The notes: generated from the sequence alone by a model not told the origin. 64,000 bases of DNA from Methyloceanibacter sp. (GCA_030064755.1 JASJEH010000002.1:1-64000); one strand, 5' to 3'; counted from the first letter of the stretch, positions 39,720-51,766 are shown. Program-made: numbers and translations.

Positions 39720-39858
39720 TTTCTTCTTCCCCAACCATCGGTACCCGCCCAGCAGCTCGCCCCCTGCCATGTGGCCTGCAGTGTATGCCTCGTGGAGTTA
39801 GCGGCTTTGAGCCACATCAAAAGGAAATTGCGATCAAAACGAGGGGTAGCTGCTGGTT

Positions 39859-40488
39859 CTAGATCGCAGTGCCAGGAGACATTCCCACATGGGCAAGAAC
39901 GGCCATCCGAACCAATTCCGACAGACTTTTTGCTTGCATCTTGGTCATGACGTTCGCGCGATAGACCTCGACCGTCCGTGGACTGATGCCATACGCGGCG
40001 GCGATGACCTTGTTGGCCTGGCCCGCTACAAGGCCTTCGAGAACCTGGCGCTCACGCTCGGACAGGTTCGCAAGCCGGCCCAATATCTCCCGCGTCTGAG
40101 TGTCGCCATCACCGTCGGCCTTCTTCAGTGCCGCTTCCACAGCCTTGAGGAGGACTTCGTCCTCAAAAGGCTTCTCGATGAAATCGACGGCGCCAGCCTT
40201 CATGGCCTCAACCGCCAGAGGAATGTCGCCATGGCCCGTGATTACGATGGCCGGCATAAAAGGCACCTTGTCCTTGATGCGTCCAAGTAATTCGATCCCC
40301 GTCATATCGGGCATGCGCACGTCAGTCACAAGGCAGCCGCTGACGGACGGGTCAATGTCCTCCAAGAACGCCACCGCCGACTCGTAGACCCTAACGGGAA
40401 GCCCTGCCGAGCCGAGCATGAACGCCAACGACTGGCGAACAGCCTCATCGTCGTCGACGATATGAATGACGGGGTTCGCAGACATCAA
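39859..40488 (-). CDS. fixJ: FixJ family response regulator
   Basis: [37 protein letters not shown], Lux[26 protein letters not shown]-like. Confidence 0.9.
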   Translation of the reverse strand: MMSANPVIHIVDDDEAVRQSLAFMLGSAGLPVRVYESAVAFLEDIDPSVSGCLVTDVRMPDMTGIELLGRIKDKVPFMPAIVITGHGDIPLAVEAMKAGAVDFIEKPFEDEVLLKAVEAALKKADGDGDTQTREILGRLANLSERERQVLEGLVAGQANKVIAAAYGISPRTVEVYRANVMTKMQAKSLSELVRMAVLAHVGMSPGTAI

Positions 40489-42026
40489 ACCTCGGCCTCG
40501 CTCCTCGCCGGCTCCAACGTAAACCGGAAGATAGTGCCGCCTTCCGGATTCTTCTCAACCCACATGCGACCCCCGTGCGCCTCTACAAGACGCTTGGAGA
40601 TGGACAACCCAACTCCCATACCAGTGGCCTTGGTTGTCACGAAAGGCTGGAACAGTTGCTCGGCGATCTCTTCGGAAATCCCTGTTCCAGTATCGGCGAC
40701 CGTTACGAGCACCATGGGCTCTCCCGTTTCGTGGCTATCTGTGGGCGACCGGGCCGTTGAAACCAATAGGACTTTTGGATCACACCCCTCCATGGCCTCG
40801 ATGGCGTTGCGCATGAGGTTTAGGAGCACCTGTTGAACCTGCACCTTTACGACCATCACACTTGAGACGGACGTGTCCAATTGGAAGCTCGGTGTTACAC
40901 CTTCGTCTTTGGCATCAATCAGAGCCAGTGCGCTGGTCTCTTCAACTAGATCATTGATGTTCTCTGGACGGCGAACAGTCTCCTGGTCCGTCACAAAATC
41001 CCGAAGCTGGCGGATGATCTCGCCGGCGCGAAGCGTTTGCTGCGTGGTCGCTCCCAGCGCCTCGCGCACCATGGCAACCTTTTTGCCTTCGATCGATTCC
41101 AGGAGCCGGTTGCATCCTTGCAGGTAGTTGGAGATGGCGGTCAGTGGCTGATTGACTTCGTGTGCGAGGGTCGAGGCCATTTCGCCCATCGCGGTTAAGC
41201 GAGAGAGTCGCGCCAATTCTGTTTGCAAATCCTGCAGCTGTTTCTCTGTATTTTGACGGTCGGTGAGATCGCGGATGAACCCAGTGAAAAACCTCTGATC
41301 GCCGGACCGCATCTCCGCAACTTCGAGCTTCATGGGGAACGTAGAACCGTCTTTGCGTTCTCCGGTGACAACACGATCACGGCCGATGATGCGTCGCTCG
41401 CCTGTCTCGAGATACCGCGCAATATAGGCATCGTGTTCTTCGCGCATAGGTGAAGGCATGAGCATTGAAACATTGTTCCCGGCAACATCGACTTCCTTGC
41501 GTCCAAAGAGGCGTTCGGCCGCTGCGCTAAACGAGTGGATAATGCCCGTCTCGTCGATGACCACGGTGGCATCGGGCACGGTGTCCAAAATCGAACGCAA
41601 ATGAGCCTCGCGTGCGCGAACCTCCTTGGCACTTCGGCGGCTGCGCACCCGAGTTCGCCGAAGCAACTCGCCCAACCAGGCGATCCCTATCCCAACACCG
41701 GCGAAGATGCCGAGCTCGGCCAAATCAGGAACGGCCTTGTCGCCATGCGGTATCAACGCAAAGCCGATTGCAGCTGACAGGATCGTTGCCAAGAGGCCCG
41801 GGCCCAAGCCGCCGAAGCCGGCCGCGATCGCAAGACCAGGGATAAAGATAAGGAAGGAAGCGCGCCCCTCAAGCCAGGGATACAGTCCCCAGGCGAGACA
41901 AGCCATGCCGGCGACCGCCGCCACCGCAACGCCATAGTGGACGGCGTCTGTCGCGGGATCGACGATAGCGCGCCGCAGCCGCTCAATCAGTCCCAGATGA
42001 CGCCTCTTGGTAACCGGCCCATGCAT
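40485..42026 (-). CDS. fixL: FixL-type heme-PAS sensor histidine kinase
   Basis: PAS with [37 protein letters not shown], HisKA ([17 protein letters not shown]), HATPase; N-terminal TM helices; 4-bp overlap with fixJ. Confidence 0.92.
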   Translation of the reverse strand: MHGPVTKRRHLGLIERLRRAIVDPATDAVHYGVAVAAVAGMACLAWGLYPWLEGRASFLIFIPGLAIAAGFGGLGPGLLATILSAAIGFALIPHGDKAVPDLAELGIFAGVGIGIAWLGELLRRTRVRSRRSAKEVRAREAHLRSILDTVPDATVVIDETGIIHSFSAAAERLFGRKEVDVAGNNVSMLMPSPMREEHDAYIARYLETGERRIIGRDRVVTGERKDGSTFPMKLEVAEMRSGDQRFFTGFIRDLTDRQNTEKQLQDLQTELARLSRLTAMGEMASTLAHEVNQPLTAISNYLQGCNRLLESIEGKKVAMVREALGATTQQTLRAGEIIRQLRDFVTDQETVRRPENINDLVEETSALALIDAKDEGVTPSFQLDTSVSSVMVVKVQVQQVLLNLMRNAIEAMEGCDPKVLLVSTARSPTDSHETGEPMVLVTVADTGTGISEEIAEQLFQPFVTTKATGMGVGLSISKRLVEAHGGRMWVEKNPEGGTIFRFTLEPARSEAEV

Positions 42027-42515
42027 GCACAGACATTACCATTTTCGCGGCTTAGACCTAGCCGGCGTCGCCCCCTTCCCCAGCATCCATAGGTATCCAG
42101 AACATGGAACCCGTACATGCCGAAGGGCCCCACAAGAAGGCGACGCTGCGATTGGTGAAGGAACATATCCCCCTCGTCCTTGCGGAATTCACTCAGCAAA
42201 GGGGCAATATGCGGCAGTTTCTTGGGAACACCGGGCATGAGATTTGGGCAACGGTAGCAAGACGCTGGGTGGCATTATTGCGACCGATCGGATGCCGCCT
42301 GTCGGCCGCGCCGTTTTGAGGGATGCGAACAGAAAAGTGGCTGGCGCGAATGGAAGCCAGACATCCTCCAGAGCAACTGAGAGCTACCCACGCGATGTCA
42401 CCGTTTTTTTTCGCGCGCCAGAAGCACTTTTCATCCAGTCTTTGGCCCGGACGCAATAGGGCTCTCCCGCGCCTGTCTCAAAGAAGCCGTCGAGACATGC
42501 GGAGCACGATTCGGC

Positions 42516-44036
42516 ATGTCTAGATTACTGGACGCGATCTGGTACGGCAGGACCATCCGTATTCAGCTTATGATTGCAATTGGCGTCATCAATGGCGTCG
42601 CGCTTGCCATCGTGGGCATGATCTTTGTCGCGAACGCCCGGCAAGCCACGCAGGTTGAGATGGAGGCAACGGTTGAGCTCGCCAAGAACTTTGCTCGAAT
42701 TGCAATTCAATCGCTCTCGCTCGATGCTCGGCCCGAAGACCTTACGAAAAAGGTGGATCAGCTCTCCGGCCGTCTGCGGATCGGCAAACTCCGCCATGTC
42801 CGCATTCTCATGGCCGATGCCAACGGCGATCTCGTCCAGCTATCACCGGCACCCGATTCTGAGCGCGATCCGAAACATCCGCCCCCGGCACCTAAGTGGT
42901 TTGAGACGCTCGTTGCTCCTGACGTGGCTCCACGAACACTCAACATGGTGGTCTCGAAAAAGCTCGCAGGCTCAGTCGTCATGGTCGAGACGCCCGTCAT
43001 GGACGGCGAACGCAATTGGGATGTGGGAACCGTCGTTATAGCGGGCGAACCAGCCGATGAAATCGCCGAAGTATGGGCGGACATGTCGTCCCTTGGCCCC
43101 ATGATCGCCCTGATCGATGTTCTCGTCTTGGCTACACTGTATGTCGTGCTAGGTCGCTTGCTCGATCCCATGACAAGTCTTGGCAAGGGCCTGACCCGGC
43201 TTGAGGACGGTGAGTACGAAACTCGGCTTGCACCGCCACGCGCCCAAGAACTGCACACAATCGCACTGCGCTTCAATCGCCTTGCGGAGACGCTCGGACG
43301 GACGAGATCCGAGAACGGCCGACTATACGGTCAGCTCGTCACAATCCAAGAGGACGAACGGCGCGAAATAGCCAACGAACTCCACGACGAGGCAAGTCCC
43401 TGCCTTTTCGGCATCATGGCTAACGCCATCTCGGCGCAACGGCGCGCGACTGAAGACAAGACAGAGTCCAACGCCGAAATCGGCGAGCACATGACCGAGA
43501 TTCTGAAGATCACCGATCGGCTAAAGCACATGAACCGGGTCATGCTCAAGAAGCTGCGTCCGGTGGCGGTTGGCCGAGTAGCAGTTTCCGAACTCGCCAG
43601 CGAACTGATCGGCGAGTTACAGAAGCGCTACACGAATGTAGACATCACTCATTCACTTCGGACGCGGGCGGAACGCTACGGAGAAGCTATCGACCTCACA
43701 GTCTATCGCTGCATTCAAGAGGGCGTCACCAACGCGATTCGGCATGGTAATGCCCGAGCCATTCGAGTGGACCTGTTCGCAAAGCAACACAGGGCAGGCG
43801 TTAGAACGCTCCAGCTTCTTATTCAGGACGACGGTCGTGGATTCCGCACCGACGCGGCGATGGGATTTGGACTGACCGCTATGCGCGAGAGAGTCCACGC
43901 ACTCTCTGGAACCTGGAACATTGAGAGCGTTTCGGCCAAAGGAACACTGCTGAAGATCGTTATCCCACTCTCCGCAGCGCGGGCCAGAGCCAGGGGCTCC
44001 TCATTCAGGACATTCGATGATGTTGAGGTTTCATAG
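42516..44036 (+). CDS. HisKA_3-type (NarX/UhpB-like) sensor histidine kinase
   Basis: EDERREIANELHDEASPCLFGIMANA, HAMP-like region, HATPase GRGFRTDAAMGFGLTAMRERV. Confidence 0.88.
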   Translation: MSRLLDAIWYGRTIRIQLMIAIGVINGVALAIVGMIFVANARQATQVEMEATVELAKNFARIAIQSLSLDARPEDLTKKVDQLSGRLRIGKLRHVRILMADANGDLVQLSPAPDSERDPKHPPPAPKWFETLVAPDVAPRTLNMVVSKKLAGSVVMVETPVMDGERNWDVGTVVIAGEPADEIAEVWADMSSLGPMIALIDVLVLATLYVVLGRLLDPMTSLGKGLTRLEDGEYETRLAPPRAQELHTIALRFNRLAETLGRTRSENGRLYGQLVTIQEDERREIANELHDEASPCLFGIMANAISAQRRATEDKTESNAEIGEHMTEILKITDRLKHMNRVMLKKLRPVAVGRVAVSELASELIGELQKRYTNVDITHSLRTRAERYGEAIDLTVYRCIQEGVTNAIRHGNARAIRVDLFAKQHRAGVRTLQLLIQDDGRGFRTDAAMGFGLTAMRERVHALSGTWNIESVSAKGTLLKIVIPLSAARARARGSSFRTFDDVEVS

Positions 44037-44690
44037 ATGCAGGTTCTCGTAATCGACGATCACCCCATTGTGCTCGAAGGCTGCCGGCAGCTTCTCAAAT
44101 ACGCGGGGGCGAAAACGATCATACAGACGGAGAGCCTCGCAGAAGGGTTCCAGCTCTACCGCAGCAAGAAGCCAGATGTGATCATCGTCGACTTGGCGAT
44201 GCGAACTGGCGCCCTGGGCGGATTGTCCTTCATCAGGCGCCTACGACTTCACGACAATCGGACGCCTATTCTTGTGTTCAGTATGCACAGCGACCCCTTC
44301 ATCGTATCCCAAGCGCTGAAGCTCGGCGCCAACGGCTACATTCTCAAGGACACGTCTGGCGATGAGATCGTCAAGGCCTTCGCTGCGATCCGCAATGGCG
44401 TTCCGTATTTGAGCCACGAGCTTGCCTCTAGCATTGCGTTTATGGAGGCCCGCGGCCACAGCAAGAACCCGTTGCACGCGATCACGGAAAGGGAGCTGCA
44501 GATCCTGTCTTTACTGGCCGAGGGAAGGTCCTACGCTCAGATCGCCGCGGACTTGCACGTTAGCTACAAGACGATTGCGAATACGTGCAGTCAGCTGAAG
44601 TCAAAGCTGCGGGTGAAGTCACTACCTGAGCTGATGCGGCTCGCGATTGAGAATCTGCCCACGATGCCCAGCAGGGCACTTGGGCACTAG
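44037..44690 (+). CDS. LuxR-type response regulator
   Basis: LVIDDHPIVLEGC, VIIVDLAMR, ILKDTSGDE, HTH ITERELQILSLLAEGRSYAQIAADLHVSYKTIAN. Confidence 0.9.
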   Translation: MQVLVIDDHPIVLEGCRQLLKYAGAKTIIQTESLAEGFQLYRSKKPDVIIVDLAMRTGALGGLSFIRRLRLHDNRTPILVFSMHSDPFIVSQALKLGANGYILKDTSGDEIVKAFAAIRNGVPYLSHELASSIAFMEARGHSKNPLHAITERELQILSLLAEGRSYAQIAADLHVSYKTIANTCSQLKSKLRVKSLPELMRLAIENLPTMPSRALGH

Positions 44691-44704
44691 GTTGCGCTAG
44701 GCCG

Positions 44705-45058
44705 CTACTCAACCTTCTTGGCGGGTGTTGTCTTACGCCCTTCGCCTGTCGTCGGTGCTCCCGGCCGATAGGCAGTCTTCTTGTAATTGCCCCCATCCAG
44801 GCTGAGCTTGGTCGTCCAACCCGTGGTCCATTTGATCACAGCGTTTGAGTCATCCGCCGACCACGACCCATCAAGCACATGCCCTTCTTTTTCGCCGCGT
44901 GCGGTCGCGTCAGAAAAAAGAGCAATCTTGAAGGCGTTGCCCTTCGTGTCCTCGGTCATATAGGTTCCGGCCCAGTCGGCGGCATGACTGGCACCAACAC
45001 CGAGCGAGGCAGTTAGCATGGCTGCGACTAGCCTAAGGGCCCACTTGTTCTTCGACAT
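44705..45058 (-). CDS. Exported hypothetical protein
   Basis: Signal peptide ending AASHA/ADWAG; small beta-rich domain. Confidence 0.55.
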   Translation of the reverse strand: MSKNKWALRLVAAMLTASLGVGASHAADWAGTYMTEDTKGNAFKIALFSDATARGEKEGHVLDGSWSADDSNAVIKWTTGWTTKLSLDGGNYKKTAYRPGAPTTGEGRKTTPAKKVE

Positions 45059-45078
45059 AGATTTCTCCTCCCCAAGCT

Positions 45079-45360
45079 CTAGCGCGGCTTTGACTTTCTG
45101 CGCCTATCGACTTCCCGTTGACTTACTTCGCCGGACTGGACCAAGGCCCGAACGCAGCTCTTTGACAGCTTGTCGCCGTGGCGATTCATGCAATTGCGCA
45201 GAGCGTTGGTTTCAAGACCGTACTGGCCACAATACTTCTTGTAGTCTGCCCGGCAGTGCTTCCGTACGGCCTCACTGTAGGCGGAGGCACTTGCACCGCT
45301 TGGCCCGGCCACAGTGACCAGACACGTGGCGATTGCGTAAATGGCGAGCCTCTGCATCAC
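45079..45360 (-). CDS. Exported cysteine-containing hypothetical protein (Cys-rich-repeat-like)
   Basis: Signal peptide; HCRADYKKYCGQ...LRNCMNRHGDKLSKSCVRAL. Confidence 0.6.
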   Translation of the reverse strand: MMQRLAIYAIATCLVTVAGPSGASASAYSEAVRKHCRADYKKYCGQYGLETNALRNCMNRHGDKLSKSCVRALVQSGEVSQREVDRRRKSKPR

Positions 45361-45605
45361 ACTGTTGTCCCTCCAGCACTGCGTCGACCTATCCCCAATT
45401 CTGGCCGCATCACAGCTAAGCTCATCGCTGCCGATCGAATTGATGCAAATCGAGACCCTAACCGTTCGTGCGCCGGTCGGCTATGTCGGATCTCGTCGTT
45501 CGGAGCACTGGCCAGAATCTCACCCCACCGTCGGCTGTCACCGCGCGCAATGGACCGCACTCTGTGCTAGACCGGAGTCGCAGCGCACGTGCTTGGGGGG
45601 ACTGC

Positions 45606-47165
45606 ATGGGACCAATGACCGGAACCAGCGAACAAAGGGCCCGTTACTGGCTGGTGGTTGTGGCAGCCTGCGCCGGGGTGTTCGCGGTCGCCTATAACAC
45701 GACGGCCGTCATGACGGCGCTTCCGGCGATCAAGTCGAGCCTCGACCTCAGCGTCGACACGCTCCAATGGGTCATCAACATCTATATGCTCTCGACGGCG
45801 GTCACGCTCGCGGCAATGGGGCATTTTGGCGATACGTTCGGTTTGGCCCGCATGTTCGCGGTCGGACTCGGCCTTTTCGCGCTTGGCTCGATCACGCTCG
45901 CGCTCTCGGGCGATGCGGTTGTTCTGCTCGCCGGGCGGAGCTTGCAAGCGCTTGGGGTAGCGGCCTTGATGGCGACGTCCGTGGCGCTGATCAGTGTCTC
46001 CTCCCCGCCCGAGAAGCGGGCCTCGATGCACGGACTCTGGGCCGCGGCGGTCGCGGTCGGCTTTGCCCTCGGCCCGCTGATCGGTGGCACGCTCGTCGAT
46101 GTCATCAGCTGGCGCGCTATCTTCGTTCTTGATCTCCTGATTCTGTGCGTGGCGGGCTTTCTTTGCTTTCGAGTCGATCGGCTGGATTTGGTACCTCACC
46201 AACCGGATGCTGGGAAGCGCACCGATTTTGGCGGCATTGGACTCCTCTTCGTGATGTTGGCGTCATTTCTTTACGGCCTGACCAGCGGCCAGCTCTCCGG
46301 CTGGCTCGCGCCTCAAACGCTGATGCTCTTTGGTTTCGCGATAGCGGGCGGCGTTGGCTTTGTGATCCGCGAACTACATGCGGACGACCCCCTCATCGAG
46401 TTCGGATTCTTCCGACATCTGGACTACGTGGCCGCGACGATCTGTATGTTCTTGAATGGCATCACCCAGATGGGCGTCCTGTACTTTACGAACATCTTTC
46501 TCCAATCACCCACGGGCTTGGATTTCAGCGCATCGCAGGCGGGCCTGGCTCTGCTGCCGTTCACGTTCGCGATGTTCGTGGTATCGCTAACGCTACCAAG
46601 GCTGATCGCAACCGGTCGGTACCGCATTCCAGTCGTGCTGGGCATGCTCCTCCTGGCTGTCGGCTATTGGCTGATGCACGATATCGACCACCAGACACCC
46701 TATAGCGATGTTTGGTGGCGACTAGCGATCATGGGCGTGGGCGTCGGTTTCAACTGGGCGCTTCTGCCTCGACTGGGCTTGGGTGCCCTTCCCGATGCCC
46801 ATGCAGGACAGGGCTCGGGCGTCCTCAACACGACTATGTTCGCCGGCTTAGCTACTGGAACGGCTCTCGGCGGCGTGGTGACGTCGCGAATCAAGCATGA
46901 CGTTATCGGCCCCGTCGTCGACAGCATCGCCGCCTCGACACCTCACTTGCACACTCTCAAGATCATGCTCGTGCATGGTTCAGAGAGCCAGATTCAACGA
47001 GCTATGACGAAGATCCCCCAAGCCGATGTCGGAAAACTCGAAACTGCCATGCTTGGCGCCGCCGACAGCGGGTTTTCTGGTGTCATGATTTTCATGATGA
47101 TCGCTGCTCTGCTGGGCGTGGTTGTCGGCGCTATTTTGATCCGGCCCGAAGCGAAGACGCCGTAG
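45606..47165 (+). CDS. MFS transporter (DHA2/EmrB-like)
   Basis: 14-TM pattern, FAVAYNTTAVMTALPAIKSSLDLSVDTLQWVINIYML. Confidence 0.88.
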   Translation: MGPMTGTSEQRARYWLVVVAACAGVFAVAYNTTAVMTALPAIKSSLDLSVDTLQWVINIYMLSTAVTLAAMGHFGDTFGLARMFAVGLGLFALGSITLALSGDAVVLLAGRSLQALGVAALMATSVALISVSSPPEKRASMHGLWAAAVAVGFALGPLIGGTLVDVISWRAIFVLDLLILCVAGFLCFRVDRLDLVPHQPDAGKRTDFGGIGLLFVMLASFLYGLTSGQLSGWLAPQTLMLFGFAIAGGVGFVIRELHADDPLIEFGFFRHLDYVAATICMFLNGITQMGVLYFTNIFLQSPTGLDFSASQAGLALLPFTFAMFVVSLTLPRLIATGRYRIPVVLGMLLLAVGYWLMHDIDHQTPYSDVWWRLAIMGVGVGFNWALLPRLGLGALPDAHAGQGSGVLNTTMFAGLATGTALGGVVTSRIKHDVIGPVVDSIAASTPHLHTLKIMLVHGSESQIQRAMTKIPQADVGKLETAMLGAADSGFSGVMIFMMIAALLGVVVGAILIRPEAKTP

Positions 47166-47373
47166 CACCGTCGTGAATTCAATCTGCTCCTCTCAGCCGA
47201 GAGGGTCCGGGATTAGCCGGCGACGCGCTTCAGCTTTCCCGACTTGGCGCCGTAGGTCATCGCATCGCTGCCAAGTGCTGGTTTGACCTAACCGCTGCGC
47301 ACGATGAATCAGATTTGTGACAACTGCATGCTCAGCGTTGCTCGCCTATCCCGCTTCCGCAAGGGAGGGCCGT

Positions 47374-48453
47374 CTAGTTCTTGGCAAGCGCGACGGCCTT
47401 GATCTGCGCCATGACGGTTTCGCCCGACGCAAACCCCAACCTGTCCCAAGAAAGCCGCGAGACCCGACTGAGGAGTGGCGCCCCCCTTCCATCAGCCCCA
47501 AGTTTCAATCGAACAGTCATTTGCGTTTCGCCAGCCGGTGCGACTGAATCGATACGGACCGGCAGCGCGTTCAAGATCGTGGTGTCTGTTGATGCCTCGC
47601 GGCTTAGGCTCACGTCGCTTGCACCGATCCGCAAACGCCGAACCGTCCCCGTCGGTCCCAAGTCACCGGCCACGAGAAGCGTTCCGCCCGGGACGTCGAC
47701 TTTTGCGAGACCATAGCCGGGATCGTACTCCTTGACAGTACCATCGAGAACCGCGACCGGCTCCGGCATGCGCACCATGGGTAAGTCTGGATCGGCGAGC
47801 AATTCGGCAATGGGGCCAGCGGCCCGCACCGTGCCGCGCCGCATGAGGACCAGCGTGTCCGCCAACCGTTCGATCTCTTCGATATTGTGACTTACGTAAA
47901 GCACCGGAATGGATAGGGTTCTGTGTAATTGCTCGAGATATGGCAGGATCTCTTCCCGCCCCAAGCTGTCGAGCGCCGAAACAGGCTCATCCATCAAGAG
48001 AAGGCGCGGCTGTGACAGAAGCGCCCGGCCGATGGCCACACGCTGACGCTCACCGCCTGACAGATGCGCCGTGGGTCGATCGAACAGCGGTGCAATGGCC
48101 AGCAGATCCACCACATCATCGAAGTCGATCGTATGGCTGCCACGCTTAGCCCGCTTCTGTCCGAACTCGAGGTTTTCGCGGACCGACAAATGCGGAAAAA
48201 GACTGGCCTCCTGGAAGACGTAGCCGAGCGCGCGCCGGTGAACGGGCACAAAGCGCCGGCCCTCCTGCCAGACCTCGCCATCGATCACGAGCCTGCCGCC
48301 GGCCATGCGGGTGAGACCTGCAATGCACCGCAGCACCGACGTCTTTCCGCAGCCCGAGGGTCCGAACAGAGCGGTGACGCCGCGGCTCGGCGCGGTGAAA
48401 TCTGCGTCGAGCTTGAAGCTGCCCAACTCGCCTGAGAACCGTGCCTCGATCAC
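47374..48453 (-). CDS. modC: Molybdate ABC transporter ATP-binding protein
   Basis: [45 protein letters not shown]-terminal TOBE-like; GTG start. Confidence 0.92.
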   Translation of the reverse strand: MIEARFSGELGSFKLDADFTAPSRGVTALFGPSGCGKTSVLRCIAGLTRMAGGRLVIDGEVWQEGRRFVPVHRRALGYVFQEASLFPHLSVRENLEFGQKRAKRGSHTIDFDDVVDLLAIAPLFDRPTAHLSGGERQRVAIGRALLSQPRLLLMDEPVSALDSLGREEILPYLEQLHRTLSIPVLYVSHNIEEIERLADTLVLMRRGTVRAAGPIAELLADPDLPMVRMPEPVAVLDGTVKEYDPGYGLAKVDVPGGTLLVAGDLGPTGTVRRLRIGASDVSLSREASTDTTILNALPVRIDSVAPAGETQMTVRLKLGADGRGAPLLSRVSRLSWDRLGFASGETVMAQIKAVALAKN

Positions 48454-49118
48454 GGCTGGTCGCTCTTGAATCGCGTCTCGACCGCTCGCATCGCGAAGAT
48501 CACCGCGAACGACAGCAGCAGCATCGCGCCGGCAAGTACGTGCGCCTTGCCCCATTCCAACGTTTCCACGAACTCGAATATGGCAATCGAGAGCACCTTC
48601 GTTTCGCCCGGAATGCTGCCACCAATCATGAGCACGACGCCGAACTCACCCATCGTATGCGCAAACCCCAGAATCGCGCCCGTCAGGATGCCAGGCATGG
48701 CCATTGGGAGCGCAATGCTAAAAAAGGCGTCCAGGGGTCGTGCACGCAGGGTAGCGGCAGCTTCCCAATGCCGCTGGCTCATCGCCTCGAACCCATTGCG
48801 GATGGGATTCACCACAAAGGGCAGCGAATAGAGTGTCGAGCCGACCACGAGACCTTCAAAGGTGAAGGGTAGCGAGCGGCCGATTAGGGCTGTGAGCGGG
48901 CTATCCGGTCCCAAGGCAATCAGCAGGTAGAACCCCAGAACGGTTGGCGGCAAGACGATGGGGAGCGAAACGAGAACCGCAACTGCCTCCTTGCCCCAAG
49001 CCTTACTGCGCGCGAGCCACCACGCGAGGGGGATGCCGATAAGGAGGAGGACAATCGTCGTGACTACCGCGAGCTGCAATGTGAGTAGGATCGTCTCGAT
49101 CATCGCAGCATCGAACAT
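48450..49118 (-). CDS. modB: Molybdate ABC transporter permease
   Basis: Start [61 protein letters not shown]. Confidence 0.92.
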   Translation of the reverse strand: MFDAAMIETILLTLQLAVVTTIVLLLIGIPLAWWLARSKAWGKEAVAVLVSLPIVLPPTVLGFYLLIALGPDSPLTALIGRSLPFTFEGLVVGSTLYSLPFVVNPIRNGFEAMSQRHWEAAATLRARPLDAFFSIALPMAMPGILTGAILGFAHTMGEFGVVLMIGGSIPGETKVLSIAIFEFVETLEWGKAHVLAGAMLLLSFAVIFAMRAVETRFKSDQP

Positions 49119-49147
49119 GACTACTTCCTCCTCTGCCCGTCCATCGG

Positions 49148-49906
49148 CTAACGGTAGCCGAGCTCCCTGATCATTGTGACGGCTTCCGGGCTCTTGAGGA
49201 ACTCCAGAAAGGCTCTTGCGGCCTCGTTGTTTCGCCCGCGCGCGAGGAGAACCGCATCCTGCCGCAACGGTTGGTGCATATCTTCTGGCACCCGCCACCG
49301 AGACCCCTCGTTACTGTCTTGGACCTGCGAGGCAGCCACAAACCCCACCGGTGCGTTACCGGTGGCCACAAACTGATAGGTCTGGTTGATGCTCTTGCCA
49401 TCGACGAGACGGGGTCTGAGGCCGTTCAGCACTCCCAATCTCGTCATTGTCTCTATGGCCGCGGCGCCATAAGGCGCGATGGCCGGGCTGGCGATGGCGA
49501 CATGTCGGAGGTTTGGGTCGGAGAGCACCGAGGGCGTCCCGTCGATCAGGTCGGGATCTGCACTCCAAAGAACCAGGATGCCGACTGCATAGGTGAACCG
49601 CGTGCCCGGTACAGCCAAGCCATCGGTGACGGCACGCTTGGGGCGCGCGACGTCTGCCGCCAAGAAGGCATCGAACGGCGCCCCGTGGGCAATCTGAGCA
49701 AATAGCTGGCCCGTCGAGCCGAAACTGAAGACCACGCGATGTCCTGTCGAGGCTTCGAATACAGCACCAAGGCGCTTTGCGGCCGATGTGAAATTCGCGG
49801 CTACGGCAATTGTCGTCTCAGCGGCACTAGCTGTCCTAATCTGCATACCGACCAGGACGATCGCCGCGGCTAACCCGATCCAAAACCTTGAGGGCATATG
49901 TGCCAT
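49148..49906 (-). CDS. modA: Molybdate ABC transporter substrate-binding protein
   Basis: [41 protein letters not shown]. Confidence 0.93.
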   Translation of the reverse strand: MAHMPSRFWIGLAAAIVLVGMQIRTASAAETTIAVAANFTSAAKRLGAVFEASTGHRVVFSFGSTGQLFAQIAHGAPFDAFLAADVARPKRAVTDGLAVPGTRFTYAVGILVLWSADPDLIDGTPSVLSDPNLRHVAIASPAIAPYGAAAIETMTRLGVLNGLRPRLVDGKSINQTYQFVATGNAPVGFVAASQVQDSNEGSRWRVPEDMHQPLRQDAVLLARGRNNEAARAFLEFLKSPEAVTMIRELGYR

Positions 49907-50001
49907 TGCACGACTCGCCAGCGATTGAAGCGACCTGCAGAATTGGCAGGTCCCCAATGCCGTGACAAGTCTGGAACCGGTTGCGACCGATACCAATCAG
50001 A

Positions 50002-50346
50002 TCAGTCGACGACGCGGAAACGGACACCTTCCGAGCTTACATATTGCTTGGGCCCGGTGCGCTTGAAGCTTACGCAGCTGGTACCCTTCGCCGGCCCTTT
50101 CGGAAAGGTGGAACAAATCTTGTTGCCCTTTGCCCGCCACGTGCCGTTCACCGAACCCATCAACGCTCTGGCGGTGACGACGCCACCTGACAGGTAGCGC
50201 ATGGTGACATTCATGCCGAACTGACGTGTTACGATCGTCTTGTTCAGCATCTCATCGAGCACCTCCGACGCCGAGAGTGTTTTGGCGTCAGCGGACACAG
50301 GTGCAAGAGCACCTATCACTAAGACGAGAGAAAGGACACGCAACAT
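50002..50346 (-). CDS. Exported hypothetical protein
   Basis: Signal peptide MLRVLSLVLVIGALAPVSADA. Confidence 0.55.
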   Translation of the reverse strand: MLRVLSLVLVIGALAPVSADAKTLSASEVLDEMLNKTIVTRQFGMNVTMRYLSGGVVTARALMGSVNGTWRAKGNKICSTFPKGPAKGTSCVSFKRTGPKQYVSSEGVRFRVVD

Positions 50347-50500
50347 AGCGGGTTCTCCGAGGTCAGGATTAGCCACCGCTGCCGGAAACCTTGGCGGCTG
50401 CGCGGCTACATCTGTGGCACTAGCGAAAGGTACGGAGCAAGATCGCGCGCGGATCACCCGGGGGGCCCAAGATCAGGGGATGTTGCGGAGTTATCAGGAT

Positions 50501-51766
50501 TTAGCCTGTCTTCGAGGTTAAACGGGAAAAACGCCAGCTGGCGACCAGCCCGAGTAGGGCGAAACCCGTTACAACCCAGAACACATGCTGATGCCCCATC
50601 GCTCCCGGCGACTGGTCGAGTAGATACCCCATAAGAGGGCCCATGAAGACATCCGGCGTATAGCCGATTACAGAGACGAGACCGACCGCTGCTCCCGTGT
50701 AGGCCAAGGGCACTTTGCCTTCGCGCATGATTGCAAAGTAAAGGCCGCGCAGGGCGAAGATGCCCATACTGCTGCATATGATGGTGAGCAAGAAGATCCA
50801 AACCATACCCGACCCTATCAGTCCGCTTGCGAGAACGAGGCTACCCAGCGCGAGGAGAACGAAGGAACCCGCGGTCATTGTCGACGCCCCGATCCGGTCT
50901 GCCAGAAGGCCGGCCCCGACGGCGGCGAATGGCCGGATCCAAAGCGACAAGACACCCGCTTGCGCGGCATCGACCTCGTCGAGACCCACCACCTGATTTG
51001 CGTAGAGCGAAAAGTCGTCAATTGCTTTGAAACCGACATAGGCGCACAGGATGATCGCAGCCTGGAGCCACACGCTCGGCATAGCCGCTACGCGCGCAAT
51101 GCCCTTGAGAGACAACTGCTGCCTCTCACCCGCCTCGGACGGATCGCTGTGGGGCAATGCCAGCACGACCAAGATCGCGGCCCCGAATGTCATGCACGAC
51201 ATAGCCAGGATTACCTGACTCAGGGCCTCGGTCCGTTCGGTAAGGCTTGCGGTGCCCTCTTCCGACGGGAGCAGCCCGGCGAAGAGCAGAACCATCATCG
51301 AACCCATCGAGGCCGCGAGCAGCCCCCGCCCTCCGTCAAGCAACCCGAAGGCTCGCCCCTGCTCGTCCCGGCCACCCCACTGGCGTGTGGCTCGGATCAA
51401 GGGCGCCCAGAACAGGGCGATCGTTGTGATACCCCAATAGGCATAGAGCATCACAAGCATTTGGAATGACGGAACCGTCATCAGAACAAGGCCACCAGCA
51501 GCCGTGGACACCAGGGCAATCGCGAGAAGTATGCGCGCGGGATATCTGTCAGCAAGCGGTCCGCCAAAAAAGTACGCCGCCATTGCAACAATTCCGTAGA
51601 CGGAATAGGCGGTTCCAAGCTCAAGGTTGGTCAGGTCGAATACGTCGAGAAGCGTTGGCCGAAACACGCGCGCTAGGACAAAGGGCAGGAGAAACACAGA
51701 CTCGCCGGCAATAACCAACGCCGCGATGGACAATACTCGCCGTGCCCGCCCCATCTCCACTGTCAT
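50501..51766 (-). CDS. MFS transporter
   Basis: 12-TM pattern; NLELGTAYSVYGIVAMAAYFFGGPLADRYPAR. Confidence 0.85.
   Translation of the reverse strand: MTVEMGRARRVLSIAALVIAGESVFLLPFVLARVFRPTLLDVFDLTNLELGTAYSVYGIVAMAAYFFGGPLADRYPARILLAIALVSTAAGGLVLMTVPSFQMLVMLYAYWGITTIALFWAPLIRATRQWGGRDEQGRAFGLLDGGRGLLAASMGSMMVLLFAGLLPSEEGTASLTERTEALSQVILAMSCMTFGAAILVVLALPHSDPSEAGERQQLSLKGIARVAAMPSVWLQAAIILCAYVGFKAIDDFSLYANQVVGLDEVDAAQAGVLSLWIRPFAAVGAGLLADRIGASTMTAGSFVLLALGSLVLASGLIGSGMVWIFLLTIICSSMGIFALRGLYFAIMREGKVPLAYTGAAVGLVSVIGYTPDVFMGPLMGYLLDQSPGAMGHQHVFWVVTGFALLGLVASWRFSRLTSKTG

Noticed and set aside
42027-42515. Short ORFs between fixL and the NarX-like kinase
   Set aside because: No RBS/ORF combination looked convincing on either strand; left as intergenic
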